From the NCBI GenBank assembly GCA_930367215.1, contig OV884057.1, forward strand, positions 245,422,830-245,486,829: 64,000 bases of DNA. Reading direction: 5' to 3'. Source of the DNA: Pollenia angustigena (Eukaryota > Arthropoda > Insecta > Diptera > Polleniidae). Shown here piece after piece: positions 34,033-46,259 of the stretch; positions within the stretch are counted from its first letter, which is position 1, and every line of letters starts with the position of its first letter. The notes under the pieces were generated by a model, which saw only the letters and a list, made by a program, of their open reading frames with translations, was not told where the DNA came from and made no database searches. Made by a program: the position numbers and the translations under genes.

Positions 34033-34637
34033 CCCTCTAATGCATAAGTCCGCCTCTAGGCGGGGTAGCGAAAAACCGTCATAAAATTGTTATTTGTAAC
34101 AATATTTCATTAATTCATAATTCTAGATGTAAATCAAAGCTTATTTTATCAAAAACTTTTCATTCTTTGGCAACACTCTTACGAGTTTAGCAAAAATTAC
34201 ATTGTCATCTTGAATTTGTGCGAAAACGGTAATTTTTTATTCTTTGTGAAGAAAATTAATATTGTGCATCGAACAAATAATATTTCAAAGCTTTAGATCG
34301 AGCCGAAAAAAATTACTAGTATCTAAACGTTTAATTGAAATAAATATTAAGTTTTTATTATAAAAAAAATAATAGCTGCTGAGTATGGATGTTTCTTCTG
34401 AATCCGTCTGCAGGCGGACTGGGGAATTACACAGAAAATGCCGGGATGTTAATCAAAAACGTATCTTAAATTATTACGATAATGCCGAACTCCGCCTCAA
34501 GGTGGAGTTTACAGTTTGACCCCTTACAGGTCAACGAGAACTCAAAGGAAAAAACTGAAGTCAGATTCATGTTTCTCACCCTAAAATTAGCTAAGTATGA
34601 TTGTTTTAATGCAAACAAAAAATGTGGCATTAGAGGG
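34033..34637. mobile_element. 605-bp piggyBac-type MITE
   Basis: TTAA on both sides (34029-34032, 34638-34641). Terminal inverted repeats CCCTCTAATGC / GCATTAGAGGG. Subterminal short palindromes CCGCCTCTAGGCGG (34051), CGTCTGCAGGCGGAC (34403) and CTCCGCCTCAAGGTGGAG (34491). TTAA duplication with CCC ends is diagnostic of piggyBac mobilisation. No transposase. Confidence 0.8.
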
Positions 34638-34699
34638 TTAACCTGCAAACATAAACATTGTTCAAATCCAACCATAGTGTGCTGCTGTTGTAGGTGACA

Positions 34700-36465
34700 G
34701 AAATATGTATTTTACATTGCGATAAAAGTTTTCAAAAATTACAAGTTTTGCTTTAAGTCCTAATATTTATGATTGAATTTCAAATCTAAATGAGCATGGT
34801 TGAGTTGCAAGATTGAACAATCGTATAACATTTTGTTCTCTAAGCGAATATGCAATTCCTAATAAAGCAATCGCAAGGTTTGTTAAAGATTTTGATTTCA
34901 TCATATTTACTAGATACAAAAAAAATTTGTTTTTAAGTTTATAGTTTGATTGAAATAAAATCAATGACAAAAACTTTAATCCAAAGTTTTAAATAATACG
35001 CCTTCTATGTAAAAAAAAAATTATTAATATTTTTACAATATTTATACAACTATTTTAATCAGTATCAACATGAACAATATCATCATGACAATAGTCAGCG
35101 TTACTTTTTATTATTTTGTTCGTGTACATTTCAGTTGTATTTTTAATTAAACATCACGGTCTGATTGTATCTATGCCATTGTTGATTTTACAAATTGCAT
35201 TTAAATTTATTATTTATACAATAAATTATTTAAATAACAACAAACATTATTTTAATTTTTGCTATTTTTTTTATTATTTAATAAAATATTTTTTGTTAAA
35301 GCATTCAACTAGATCTCTATAGTTGTATTATTTTTGTGAAATTGTTTGTTCTTTTTTTTTTTTTTTTTTTTTGATTTCGCATTATTTGTTAAATTATAAT
35401 TTATATTTCTGTTCTATAAATTTTTGTGAAATAAAAATACCTTTTATCTGATGGTCAACAGGATTACATAACAAATTGTTTTATTTCAATTTAAGTAAAA
35501 AAAAAGGAGAATTAAATACAATGGAAAATAAAAATTTAAGGCGATTATATTGACATAATTTTAACCCAATAACGGGAAGGACGCTGATTTTGAATCAGAG
35601 ACATTGTGTTCAAAAGCCTTTTAGGGTACTTTTTGTATTCGTTTTTGCCTTATAATTCCCTTAACATGTCAACCAGTGTTTTTTGTTTATTTTTAATGAA
35701 TTTATTGTTTCGGTATTTATTTTCGAATGTTTTTGTCAATATTTCATTAACTTTAAATAAGTTATGAAATACATTTTTAATTCTATATTTTTGTTCGGTA
35801 CTAAAAAATCCAAAAATTTTTTTTTCCGCTGTATCAGGTGTTTAACAAGCACAACATAGAAGAAAAAAAACAATAAAATATGAACAAAATTCCTGACACA
35901 GGAGGGTTTCGAGTTGGGAAAATACGTGAGGGGAAATTATTATAAGCAGAATGAGTAAAATCTGTATGAAAGTATTTGAGAGCGTGCGTGTGTAAGCATT
36001 TGGTTGGGTCTTTTTATATGTATGTGTGTATAGTTGTTATAATATTTTCCATTTTATTGAATTTATTTAATATTGATTTGCATATTTAATTGATATGAAT
36101 TGAATTTGATTGCAAAATTGATTTTGAATGATTAACAGCATTATGAATTTGTTATGCTTTAACTTTACAAGAACAACTTAGAACAAAAAAAAAAAAAGAT
36201 TACAAATAAATTATTCATACAAAATTCAAATGCTTGAATTAACTAATTTCTAAAGTAAAAAGACAAGGGTGAGGGGTGGTGTCAGAATATTATACATCTG
36301 TTCATATATCCTACAAGTTATTTAATTTAATCGTATTAGCTCAATTAATTATGCTGCTTAATTTGATCGATTCTTCTTAAATTTGATAGAGTCTTACCAA
36401 CATTTTAGGCAATTTTTTCCAGATTGATTTTAATTTTTAATGCGGTTTTTACACGCTGAATAAAT
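34700..36465. other. AT-rich stretch without a recognised gene
   Basis: Long poly-T (about 35350-35372) and other homopolymer runs. Reading frames are I/F/L/N-rich and look like chance. Confidence 0.55.
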
Positions 36466-36515
36466 ATGGTTAACATACTACGATTAAATTTAAGCAATGA
36501 CAATTTTTCTAGGTA

Positions 36516-37480
36516 CACTGAAAGAAAAATGCTTCATATATTTAATGAATCATTTTCATAAAAAAACTTTCCTTGGGTAAATGAAAATGTTCATTGTCTA
36601 AATGGAATATCATAGTTATAATGAAGTATTTTCGTTAAAATCGCTTCATTGGATTTCGTAATTACGTTAAAAATTTTCATTGGATATATGAAAACTTAAG
36701 TTTGTCCAAGTTATACAAAAAATTTTAATTGGGAACATAAAAAAACAATATGCAAACATAACTTTATTCATAAATTAATACAAAATTATAGTTTCCTTAA
36801 AAAAATGTTTAATTGTTAATTAATAAATGTAAGATTTAATAATTTCATACATCTAATGTTATATGTACGCCATTAAGTTTATGAAATCAAAAATTTTTTT
36901 ATACAAGCAACATATTTCAATAATTGCCTTCATAAATTTAAATTTTCATTATGACAATAAAAATGTCATTATAGTAATGAAACAAAAACTTTCAATCCAC
37001 TTTCAATCAACTTTGTTATTGTTGTTATGGACAATTTAATCTCATATTTACGCTCTTAATTTAGTAAAAAACATAGTTTTTTAATACAAAAACTACACTG
37101 CCCCGGCAGACTAGCTGGTAGCGAGCTAGTCTATCAGCACCGAGGTTGCGCGATCGAATCCCGCCAGAGACAGAAAAAAAAATTAAAAATAAAATAAAGT
37201 AAAATAAAAAAAAGAAAAGAAAAGATAAAAAAAATTATTAAAAAAAATAAAATAAAAAAATTATTAAAAAAAATAAAAAAAAAATAAAAAAATTTTACTT
37301 TATTTAAAGTATTCATCCAATGAATAATATTCATAGATCTAATGTAATGTTTCAATAAATCATTTTAATGAAACAGGTTTCATCGATCCAACTTAGCGCT
37401 GCATAGGTTCCTTTTTAATGCAATTTTTTATGGGATTAATGTCAAAATTTATTGGTATTGCGAAGAAAATTCTTTCAGTG
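36516..37480. mobile_element. 965-bp TA-type MITE carrying a tRNA-SINE head (copy 2)
   Basis: Flanked by TA (36514-36515, 37481-37482). Ends CACTGAAAGAAAAATG and TTCTTTCAGTG are inverted. It is highly similar to 5045-5873 along its whole length; it is longer mainly through expanded 'aaaataaaa' after the SINE head and a small insertion near 37000. It lies in an ATAATATGGTTA-type sequence. Confidence 0.85.
37092..37165 (+). repeat. tRNA-derived SINE head inside MITE copy 2
   Basis: A box TAGCTGGTAGCGAG and B box GCGCGATCGAATCCCG, followed by 'cagagacag' and an A-rich tail. Same internal position as in copy 1. Confidence 0.7.
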
Positions 37481-37646
37481 TAACCACATTATGGTAAAAT
37501 ATGACCATAATTAGTATCATTGAAATTATGCATAGTTTGGTCAAAAGGTTATTTATGTTAAGCTTAGTGTAGACGATATGTTCAATCAGCAAATGTATGC
37601 TTATACTCATATGCTTAAAAATAATAACAAATGTCTCTATCAGCAT

Positions 37647-38070
37647 CCCAATAAAAAATTGAGCTTCGAGCGAAGCAGGTTTGTAAGGGAGAAATGTAAG
37701 AGTTTCGCTTACCATTGCGCTTACGGAAGACATGAATTTTATATGGCGAGTTCCCACTTTGAAGCAATACATTTTTGACACATAAAGCGCATTATTCAGC
37801 GCATAAAAAAATTGTTGGATGTAACGAACAGCTTCACACACTGAATGTTTTTTTACAGTTATTTTTTAGTATTCTCCCTTACAAACCTGCTTCGTAGTAA
37901 GGGAATGCCGTAGCACCTGAAATTTTATTTATTTTTTATACAAATTGTTAAGAGTTATTTCACTTACTTTACTGCATTTCTGTATGTCTTATTGCGTAGC
38001 GCATAATTGTGCGCTTATTTTTGTAAATGTACCATTAGTGCTTCGCAAAATGATAAAATTTTTTATTGGG
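37647..38070. mobile_element. 424-bp MITE with CCCAATAAAAAATT ends
   Basis: Perfect 14-bp inverted ends. Subterminal GCTTCG / CGAAGC and 'ttacaaacctgcttcg' words occur on both strands. No target duplication recognised. Confidence 0.65.
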
Positions 38071-38479
38071 ATAGGCAATATGCTAGGTGTCTAGACGATA
38101 TGCTGAAAATACTAAATTTTTCCAATTCATCATATGCTAGCAAATGATATTTCAACAAATAAGTAAGCATGCAATTTTTGTGTCTACACGATATGTTGAA
38201 TTTCGTATGTTGTTATGTATGTTGAGTAAAGAGAACATTTGTTTAAAAATTAAAAATTCATTTGACAATTCCCTTTTTTTATTATTTTATTAAAAATTTG
38301 TTATCAATTATCGCCTTTATTGCAAAAATGAATAGTTTTAGTGTAATTAACACTTAAAAAGTAAGAGTGCTTTAATGGGCTTGGTCAAATCCGCAAAAAC
38401 TTAAAATATTTAAGGACTGGATGGATCTTAAAATTATTAGTAAAGTCTCACAGTTTATTAATTTATTTCAGTTCTACCC

Positions 38480-39520
38480 CTATGGTAAATTATGTGCCGA
38501 CCAGAATGTTTTATGGATTAATTTGATACCCACAACACTATAGTGTCTGTAACACCTAAAACTATTGGTCCTATAACCATCGTTAAGTATACCGATCGAC
38601 TCAATCGCTATCTCAGTCGATATAAGGATGTCCGTCCGGCCGGTTGGCTGGCTGTCCACTTTGTAGTGCGCAAAGTACTTGTCGCAATAATTTGATGAAA
38701 TTTGGTACATTGGTTCTATTATTTATTGTAATTAAACTATAAGGAATGGTCCATAATTTCTCAAAGATCCCATGAAAACTTCTTTCCGAATAAGAGTCTT
38801 TGCGCTCATAAACCATGTTCTATGTTGGTATTAAGACTAAATCTGGGTCAAAAAGTTTTATTGTAAATCTATTGTTCCCATACAAATACCACTCCCAAAA
38901 ATATTTTACCAATACCATAACGTCCTTAAAAATGTTGATCGGTTGAGTAATTTTTAGTATTAAAAACATAAATAAGACCAAATTTCAATACAAAACACTT
39001 GTATGTTTCAACCGTTTTAAAGTCCCGCTCTCTACGGGAGATATAGTGAGTTTTTTTTTTTTGCCGATTATCACAGAATTGCATCGTGTTATTTGTAGCC
39101 ACTTAAAGCTAAATTGGACTATATTTTTCCAAAATATCAATATTTTTTACGGTTTTGGCGTATTTAAATGATTTCCCAGAGTGGGCTTTATACGGAGCCT
39201 ATAGTAAATTGTGGGCTGATCTTCTCCAAATTTCGTTGTGTGATTTCTAATTTTATAAAAATATGACCGACCAAATTTTACTATAATAGCGTTATTCGGT
39301 ACGTCTTAGGCATATTTAAGTATTTCCGAGAATGGATTTAACATGGGGCCTATGGTAAATTATGGAACGATCATCTTAGTGTGATATCTAGTCATATAAA
39401 GTTCTTGCAAAATTAAATAGCAATCGGTTCATTCTGTCGCGAATTTTTGTTAGTTTCTTTAACAGAAATTCTGGTTAAAAAGAAGAAAACTTACTCGGCT
39501 GAGCGAAGTCGTTGCTTGAT
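38480..39520 (-). repeat. Diverged 153-bp-family repeat, reverse orientation
   Basis: On the minus strand 'ccataatttaccataggccc' (from 39350-39369) and similar words at 39185-39215, 38745-38760 and 38475-38500 match the unit of the 47.6-48.3 kb array. 'gtccgtccggccgg' near 38630 matches the 'gtccgtctgtc' lead-in. Diverged, no coding content. Confidence 0.5.
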
Positions 39521-39752
39521 ATACCATTAAATTAAGAACCCGGCAATAAGGAAACAATTTATAAAGCGAAGCTGATGTTTGTCATACCATATAGTTAATA
39601 CCTATATTGAAGCAATTACAAAAAGTATATTAAATATTACCACATGTATACTCAAACCTAATATATTAAACACTTAGATTTATTAGAATAGAAATGGTTA
39701 ACTTTAATAGCTTCAGAATTTTATACGCTACTGTACCATGCATTATATTATA

Positions 39753-40859
39753 CACTCAAAAGAAAAATCAATCCAAACGTACTCAAATCAATCAGAAGCG
39801 GGATTGATAGTACGGTGAGTACGGATTTTCTTGAATCAAGTACAGAAAGATTGATTCAAGTACGGATTTTCAATCCCAAAATACTTAAATTATCCATATT
39901 CAATCCCGATTTCGTACTTGAAGTAATCCGAAAATGAGATTGATTTAAGTAAAACTAAGATTCAATCAATCTCAAAATACGCTTGATTCAAGAATTATAA
40001 AATGGTTTTAATCCGAACTCGTACTTAAAATAATCCGAAAATGAGATTGATTTTAGTAAAACTAAGATTGAATCAATCCCAAAATGCACTTGATTCAAGT
40101 ATTATAAAGTTGATTTCATCTCCAATTTGTGCTTGAAAAAAAAACCAAAAAAGAAATTAGAAAGAAAAAATTATTATGATTGATTTACGTACCCGTTTTA
40201 CATCTTAAAGAATGACAAAACACCAACATCATGCCCGATATGGTTTTTACTTTAAAAATCTTATGTACATATTTAACTAAAAATATAAACTAAATGAGAA
40301 GCCAATTTCAAATTTACTTTTTAACCCCTCGTGATACACATGAGTCTGGCCAGACCTTTGTTAAATGTGTATAGATAATCAAAAAATATGTAAGCCGGAG
40401 GGTTAAACATGAAAATAACAAATACATATATATGTATATGTTTTTCTTCTTGTTCTGTTGTTTTTGTTGTTACTACAAACAAATAGCAAATCGTTTTGTT
40501 CGAACTAGTGTTTTGTTGTTGTAATTGTACTATAAATTTTGAAAACACACACACGTTCGCACGCATAAAAGAATGCAATGCTGAGAGATGAGACTAATAA
40601 GTTTTGTGAGATTAAAACCCTCATTTTGTAATTTTACTCTCAGAGTGGCACTATCAACGAAAAGTTAAATCTTTTTTGTACTTGATTTAAGCATTTTATA
40701 CTTATTTCAAGAAATATCGGGATTGATTTTTTAAAGTAATCCCATTTAGGATTGTTTTGAGTACGTTTTAGAGTAATTCGTACTTGAATTTTCAAGTACG
40801 ATTCGTGATTGAAGTAAGTATAAAAATATTAATTTATCCCGAGTGTTTTTCTTTCTGTG
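39753..40859. mobile_element. 1107-bp TA-type MITE with CAC..AAAGAAAAA ends
   Basis: TA on both sides (39751-39752, 40860-40861). Ends CACTCAAAAGAAAAA and TTTTTCTTTCTGTG are inverted with mismatches. The interior is full of 'ttgattcaagtacg' / 'cgtacttgaa' words on both strands. It hosts the 78-bp TTAA mini-MITE at 40325. Confidence 0.65.
40325..40402. mobile_element. 78-bp TTAA-flanked mini-MITE (copy 2)
   Basis: TTAA flanks (40321-40324, 40403-40406), CCCCTCGTGATACACATGAG left end, AGTCTGGCCAGACCT centre, GGAGGG right end. Same layout as 20781-20857. Nested in the TA-type MITE. Confidence 0.65.
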
Positions 40860-41011
40860 TATGAAAGCTTGAAGATTTCGCTAGAAAATATTATATGTAA
40901 AAAAAATACCTCAATATCGACAAAATTTTGAGATAAGAGCCATTTTGACAAATTACATTAGTAACTAAAAATATTTTTTGAAATTGGTTCTTAATGGGTT
41001 TATAATTCAGC

Positions 41012-41485
41012 ATGTTTTATATACCACGTGAAAGGTATTTGGAAACAAGCTTCAGCGCTACCCATATTGCTGAGAATTTATCAACTTTTATGGACTATAA
41101 CTCTAAAACAAAGTTCGTTGACCAACAGTTTTATTTTCAAAGCACTTCTAAATGGAATTTTTTGTTTGCCGATGAGCTAGAAATCTTGATAAGTTCCGGG
41201 GTTGAATACAAAATTAAACAAGTAATTGAAAGAATACCAATTTTTATCTATTTTATATGCTACCAAATTTGCCGTATGCTGAAAAACTTTGCATACGACT
41301 TTCAACAAATAACATATTTGTCAACATACGTAGAAAGTTTGTTGAAAAGTAAAAATATTGTCTCTAGACGAAATGCTATAATTGTGAACAAACGTTTGCT
41401 GACTTCGTTAACAAATGCCTGTCATATGTCAGTAAGCATACGTTTGTTGAAAAAATTTGGTGTCTACACGATATGTTGGCGCTGA
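41012..41485 (+). other. 157-codon open reading frame of unknown nature
   Basis: The longest non-repeat open frame outside the two transposase genes, starting at an ATG. The predicted product is mixed hydrophobic and charged; the first half (MFYIPRERYLETSFSATHIA...) does not resemble anything I know. The last third overlaps 'acatatttgtcaacata' and 'gtctacacgatatgttg' repeats of the surrounding inverted-repeat element, so at least that part is non-coding in origin. It may be a relic of that element's transposase or simply a chance frame. Confidence 0.2.
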
Positions 41486-42343
41486 AAGCAAATTTTTCAA
41501 CATAAATTTGCTGATTCAACATATCGTGTAGACTAAGCTTTATACATTTTTTCAATTGCTTATTGAGCCAAGTTGCAATTTTATTTCGCTTTTTTTATTC
41601 CTATTACAAATCAAGTTACATGTAATGATCCAACGTTTCTTTAATTGGCAGTAAAGCTAATTATTTTCAATCCCTCCGCGATCTTTATCAGCATTCTTTC
41701 GATTTTGCAAGTTTTACTAGCGGAAAACCATCCAATAATGGGTTTTGTAACTATACTTCAACCATGTTTTTTTCTGCTATACACTTATATAATTTATTTC
41801 AAACCTGCGGTCTACTACAAACCGCTCCCAAGATTTGGTGAATTTATTTGCAGCCACTTTAGACCTATTTGGCCAGATCTAAAGTCAATACCGGTAAGAT
41901 TTATCAAAGTTCAACGGTTGCGATTTAAGAGCAATACAAGTTTTCATCAACCGATACCTTCATCGAGTCCTTTAAACATTCTGGCAAAACACAATCAGCA
42001 ATGCTGAGCTCTGGGTACAAACTGGGCAGACCCCAGTTAAAAGTGAAATTCGAAACGGAACTAGATCTGATTGGACATGACATGTGTAGAGCACAATCCG
42101 ACATAGCCAGGAATGCCATTAAGCGAAATCCATCATGAAATCGCAGAACAGCACGTTCAAATTATACATTTGGCAACGGAAGATGGATAAAGAAATCAAG
42201 AATAAAAAAAAGATGGAACTACGTAAAACCTCTAGCAACAGACAAAAACTAATGCAAGCCCTTACGTCCTATGCTTCTTACAACTCGGTTATTCAAGTAA
42301 GCCCCAGTAGTCGAAATTCCACTATAATTATTTATGCAAAGAA

Positions 42344-42346
<3 letters not shown>

Positions 42347-42414
<68 letters not shown>
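42347..42414. repeat. (AT)34 microsatellite
   Basis: An uninterrupted AT dinucleotide run of 68 bases. It creates spurious Ile-Tyr frames on both strands. Confidence 0.95.
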
Positions 42415-42417
<3 letters not shown>

Positions 42418-42419
42418 TT

Positions 42420-43170
42420 AACATGTTTCGAGCATTTGTTTTTTCCGTCATAGCGATTGTCATTTCCCACTCAAGTCCGTGAAAGTTTAATATACATTTT
42501 TAAGTTTAAATATTTTAATAATTTGTAAAATTAACAAAAAGTCTCCTCTCATAGTTTCTAAATCACTTTGGACTCTGCATATTGAATTTTATGTTTAAAT
42601 TTGTCAAGAATAAAAAATGGGAATTAAGCACGAATAGCAAAATCTTTTGATATTAAAATTTTGTATTCCCAAAAATTGAAATTACGTTTTGGTAATAAAT
42701 AGGCAAGTGCACGGCCTAAAAAACACTTAATTGACAACATCTTTTGTAAGTTGTTGTTGTTTTTATTTTGTTTTTCTTAACCTACTTACAACTACAATTA
42801 ATGTTGAGAGAATTTCAACTAATTGTAGTGGGGAATGTAAGATGAGATAAACCCACTGTTGTTTATTGTTGATGTGTTTTGTTCAAGCTTTGATATTGTT
42901 ACAAGTAGAACTGTTGCTATAATTCTTATACGCTTAACAGTTTTATTTGGTTTAATATCTTTAGTTTGTCTAAAATCTTTATGGATGAAGTTTCCTGGTG
43001 ATCTGGCCTAAGCAACCAGTGAAATGCATAGGAATAGCTTATCCCATCAACAATAAATTCCAAGTGTTTTTGTCAAGAATAAAAACTGGGAATTAAGCAC
43101 GAATAGCAAAATCTTTTGAAATTAAAATTTTGTATTCCCAAAAATTGAAATTACTTTTTGATTTTCAGTA
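42420..43170. other. AT-rich stretch without a recognised gene
   Basis: A direct repeat 'gggaattaagcacgaatagc' occurs at about 42620 and 43090, with the following 'aaaatcttttga' also shared. No coding content. Confidence 0.5.
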
Positions 43171-43174
43171 TTTT

Positions 43175-44650
43175 TAAAATTTAAATAAGTACCCGTTAAA
43201 GAGCGTAAAAAATAACAAACAGATCCCTCTTACAGATTCTGATTCAATCAGGACATCGTATGTTTATTTAAGGTTTATAGGTCCAAAAACCAGTTGAAGA
43301 ACAAAAAAGTACTCTGAACATTGCATGTTTTATTTTAAGTTTGTCGGTCCAAAATTCAGGAAAATTCAAAAAGTTCCCTCCTTTAGATGCCCATTCACAC
43401 AGGGCATTGCTTGCATTTTATTATGGTTCTAGGTCTAATATTAACGAAAATTCAAAAGGTACCAATTGAAGAATAAAAAAGTACGAAAAAGTTCCCATTC
43501 ATAGATTATAATCTTTTTATTATAATAATTATTATCCACTCAGGACATTGCATGTCTAATTTTTAGTTTCAAGGTCCAATATTAACAAAAACTCAAAAAG
43601 TTCCAGTTTAAGAACCAAAAAGTTTCTTCTTCTAGAAGCTAATCCGCTCAGGTCCAAGATTTACAAAAAATTCAAAAAGTACCAGTTGAAAAACAAAAAA
43701 GTTCCAAAAAGATTATTCTCTTAGATGCTCACCCGCTCAGAATAGCTTGTATAGTAAGTCTACTTTCACACGTTTCATCTTTTGATGCTCAACTCTTATG
43801 TTTTTAGGTGAGAGAAGAAAGAAGAAAGGGGGTTAGTACAGAGATGCCTGTACTCGGTCAGTACGCTTTGTGTTTTTATTCGTTGGTATATGCCAGCAAT
43901 GGCTGCATGTAATTTTTTTCTTTTCTTTTTCTCTTTGATTCGCTGTTAATGAAATTGTTGTTGTTTTGAACCGAAAAAAGTTGAAACCGATTGCTGCGTG
44001 TGATTATGTTGGCATCTTTAAAAGGGAATTGAAAAGAAGTTGAGCATCAAAAGATGAAACGTGTGAAAGTAGACTAACATGTTTCTAGGTCCAGTACTAC
44101 CGAAAATATGTACCGTTAAACGAAAAAGTACTAAAATGTTTAATTTTATGTTTCTTAGTCTAATGTTAACGAAAATTCAAAAAGTACCAGCTAAAGAACA
44201 AAAAAGTTCCCTCCTATAGACGCCCATTCACTCAGGACATTGCTTGTGTTATATTATAGTTTCAGGTCTAATATTAACAAAAATTCAAAAAGTACCAGTT
44301 GAAAAACAAAAAAGTACCAAAAAGTTTTTTCTTCTAGATACTTATCCGTTCATGTCCAATATTTACAAAAATTTCATAAAGTTTCTTCTCCTAGATAAAC
44401 ACCCGTTCAGGATAGTTTGTATAGTATTATGCTTATAGGTCCAGTATTATCGAAAATTAACAATATGTACTAGTTGTAAAACGAAAAAAATTCCAAAAAG
44501 CTCCCTCTTACAGATTCTTGTTCACCCATGGCCATGTTAAATTTTATGTTTCTTAGTCTAATACTAACGAAAATTCAAAAAGTACCAAGTTAAGAACAAA
44601 AAAGTATCAGCATTTTTCATCTTATAAGATCTAATTTAGATTTCACTTAC
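43175..44650. repeat. Irregular tandem repeat (AAAGTACCAGTTGAAGAAC family), with a MITE inside
   Basis: Words such as 'attcaaaaagtaccagttga', 'caaaaaagtaccaaaaagtt', 'ctcaggacattgc' and 'ggtccaatattaac' recur many times in the same order with variable spacing. The array is interrupted by the hairpin MITE at 43754-44077. Confidence 0.65.
43754..44077. mobile_element. ~320-bp MITE with 40-bp inverted ends
   Basis: AGTCTACTTTCACACG plus 'tttcatcttttgatgctcaa' at the left is matched, inverted, at about 44038-44076. The interior is less AT-rich than the host repeat and has no ORF. Confidence 0.75.
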
Positions 44651-44659
44651 ATATAAAAA

Positions 44660-46240
44660 TTCAAAAATTACCATAACGTTCCGTATTTCCTCTTTAAAAT
44701 ACTCTTTGCAACACATTGAAGTATTAAAAATTTCACTATTGTAGTTGGAGCTTTTAATTAAATACGAATGGAAAAAAAGGTTTTGTAAAAAAAGGTACCA
44801 AAAATATCAACAATTTTCACTTCTTAAACGTTCGAATTTCGTACAAGCACCGAATTTTTATTTGTATTTAAAAAAGTTACGAATTTGGTGTAATCATTAA
44901 TTCTATTTTATTGGTCTAAAAGCTGGATCAGGTACTCTCTTTTTAGTAAAAATATCCCCTTTGCATAAAACAAACGATTAAAAACAAAAATTAAAGCTTG
45001 TTTAAAAAAGGCCTTTTTTTAAAGCCACACTTTTTAAATCAAACTTTAAAAAAGGTATATATTACAGAAATATTCCTTTAAAAAAAGTAGTAGCAACTTT
45101 TTTTTAAAGGCACGATTATGAAAAGTACCTTTTTTTAAAACTTAACATGTGTTTTATGAAAATTTTAAAGACTTCAACCAACTTAAATCTCAAGCTTTAA
45201 ATTGTCGCATTTATTTGGTCTGCCACCCCTGAAGGGAATGTTGAAATAATAAAACTAAAATTCCTAAAAACAAAATTCTTTTTTCCCCCACCCAAATTGT
45301 TTGGCTCAACAAATGTTTTTATACTTAAATGCACACACATGCATTTATGCATGAGTACAGCAAAATATTACAAAAAAATAAAACTAAAAAATGGAATTGT
45401 TTGCATTCATTTGGCAAAAAAACGACAGCAACTAAAACTATAACAATGGCCACTAGAATGACTGCGACGTCAACGTTTTCTCTATTTTTTTTTTTTTTTT
45501 TTATTGTACAATTTTTGTTCATTTTTTCTATTATTTCTAAGTTTCTTTCTAATATTCGTAGAATGTCATTTATATGGATGGGTATTCATGTTTGTCTGTT
45601 TGTTAGTGTGTTTTTTTTTGTGAGTATTTCAATGTGCGGCTGTTCATTTGTGCAGGAAAATGTCCTTTTATACCAAGTACACCAATAACAACAACAAAAC
45701 ACTGGGTGTGTGGGTCTTTCTTTATCTCATATCAGATAACAAATGTATATTATATGGACATATATATTTGCAAACAAACTTACAGTGGAATCTCGATGTC
45801 ATAAACAACTTTTCTAATTAAGCGATTTTTGCTGGTGTCTAAAAAGTAATTTTTTGATCATCTTAAATATTTGGATTCCACTGTTTGTTCATTCAAATAA
45901 CTAAAACTATAAACGAAGGAAATTCAAGTTGTATAAAAATGTATCTTAAATGAGAGAAGAAAAAATTTCTCTATGTTTGTAGTTAAAAAAAGAAGAAAAA
46001 AATAGATAAAAATGGAAGTGAAACAATCTACATGTATTTTAACAAAAGGTTCTCGTACTGGCAAAAATTTAAGGACAGCGCTATGTATATTTAATTAACA
46101 GCGAGGGCCAAGGAAATCTTTTTCAGCGATGTGGAAATTTTAAATGAAAAAGGATTTGTTTTTTTTAAAGACTAAAAGCGTCGAGGTTATTTGCATTTAA
46201 TATTCTGGAAATTACTTTTAAATCAAAAGTGATAACTACA
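44660..46240. other. AT-rich stretch without a recognised gene
   Basis: The 119-codon frame at 45329-45688 spans a poly-T run and is hydrophobic only for that reason. Nothing identified. Confidence 0.5.
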
Positions 46241-46259
46241 AAAAAAAAACAAGTTTGAA

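Larger units (their letters stand above)
37559..41540. mobile_element. ~4-kb inverted-repeat element (TCTACACGATATGTTGAATC ends)
   Basis: The left end 'aagcttagtgtagacgatat' then 'gttcaatcagcaaatgtatg' is matched, inverted, at 41500-41540. Flanking TTA occurs on both sides. Internal copies of 'gtctacacgatatgttg' sit at about 38090, 38185 and 41462. It contains nested MITEs (37647-38070, 39753-40859), a stretch of the 153-bp family and one 157-codon open frame. Whether it is one element or two end fragments is not settled. Confidence 0.45.

Noticed and set aside
42135..42470. Open frames with long Ile-Tyr runs on both strands
   Set aside because: Translation of the (AT)34 microsatellite.
43175..44650. 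CRISPR-like array
   Set aside because: Repeat words vary in sequence and spacing, and the genome is clearly eukaryotic with introns and SINEs; it is an irregular tandem repeat.
45329..45688. 119-codon frame with a hydrophobic stretch resembling a membrane segment
   Set aside because: The hydrophobic part is a poly-T run read as poly-Phe; the opposite strand is also open, as expected from low complexity.
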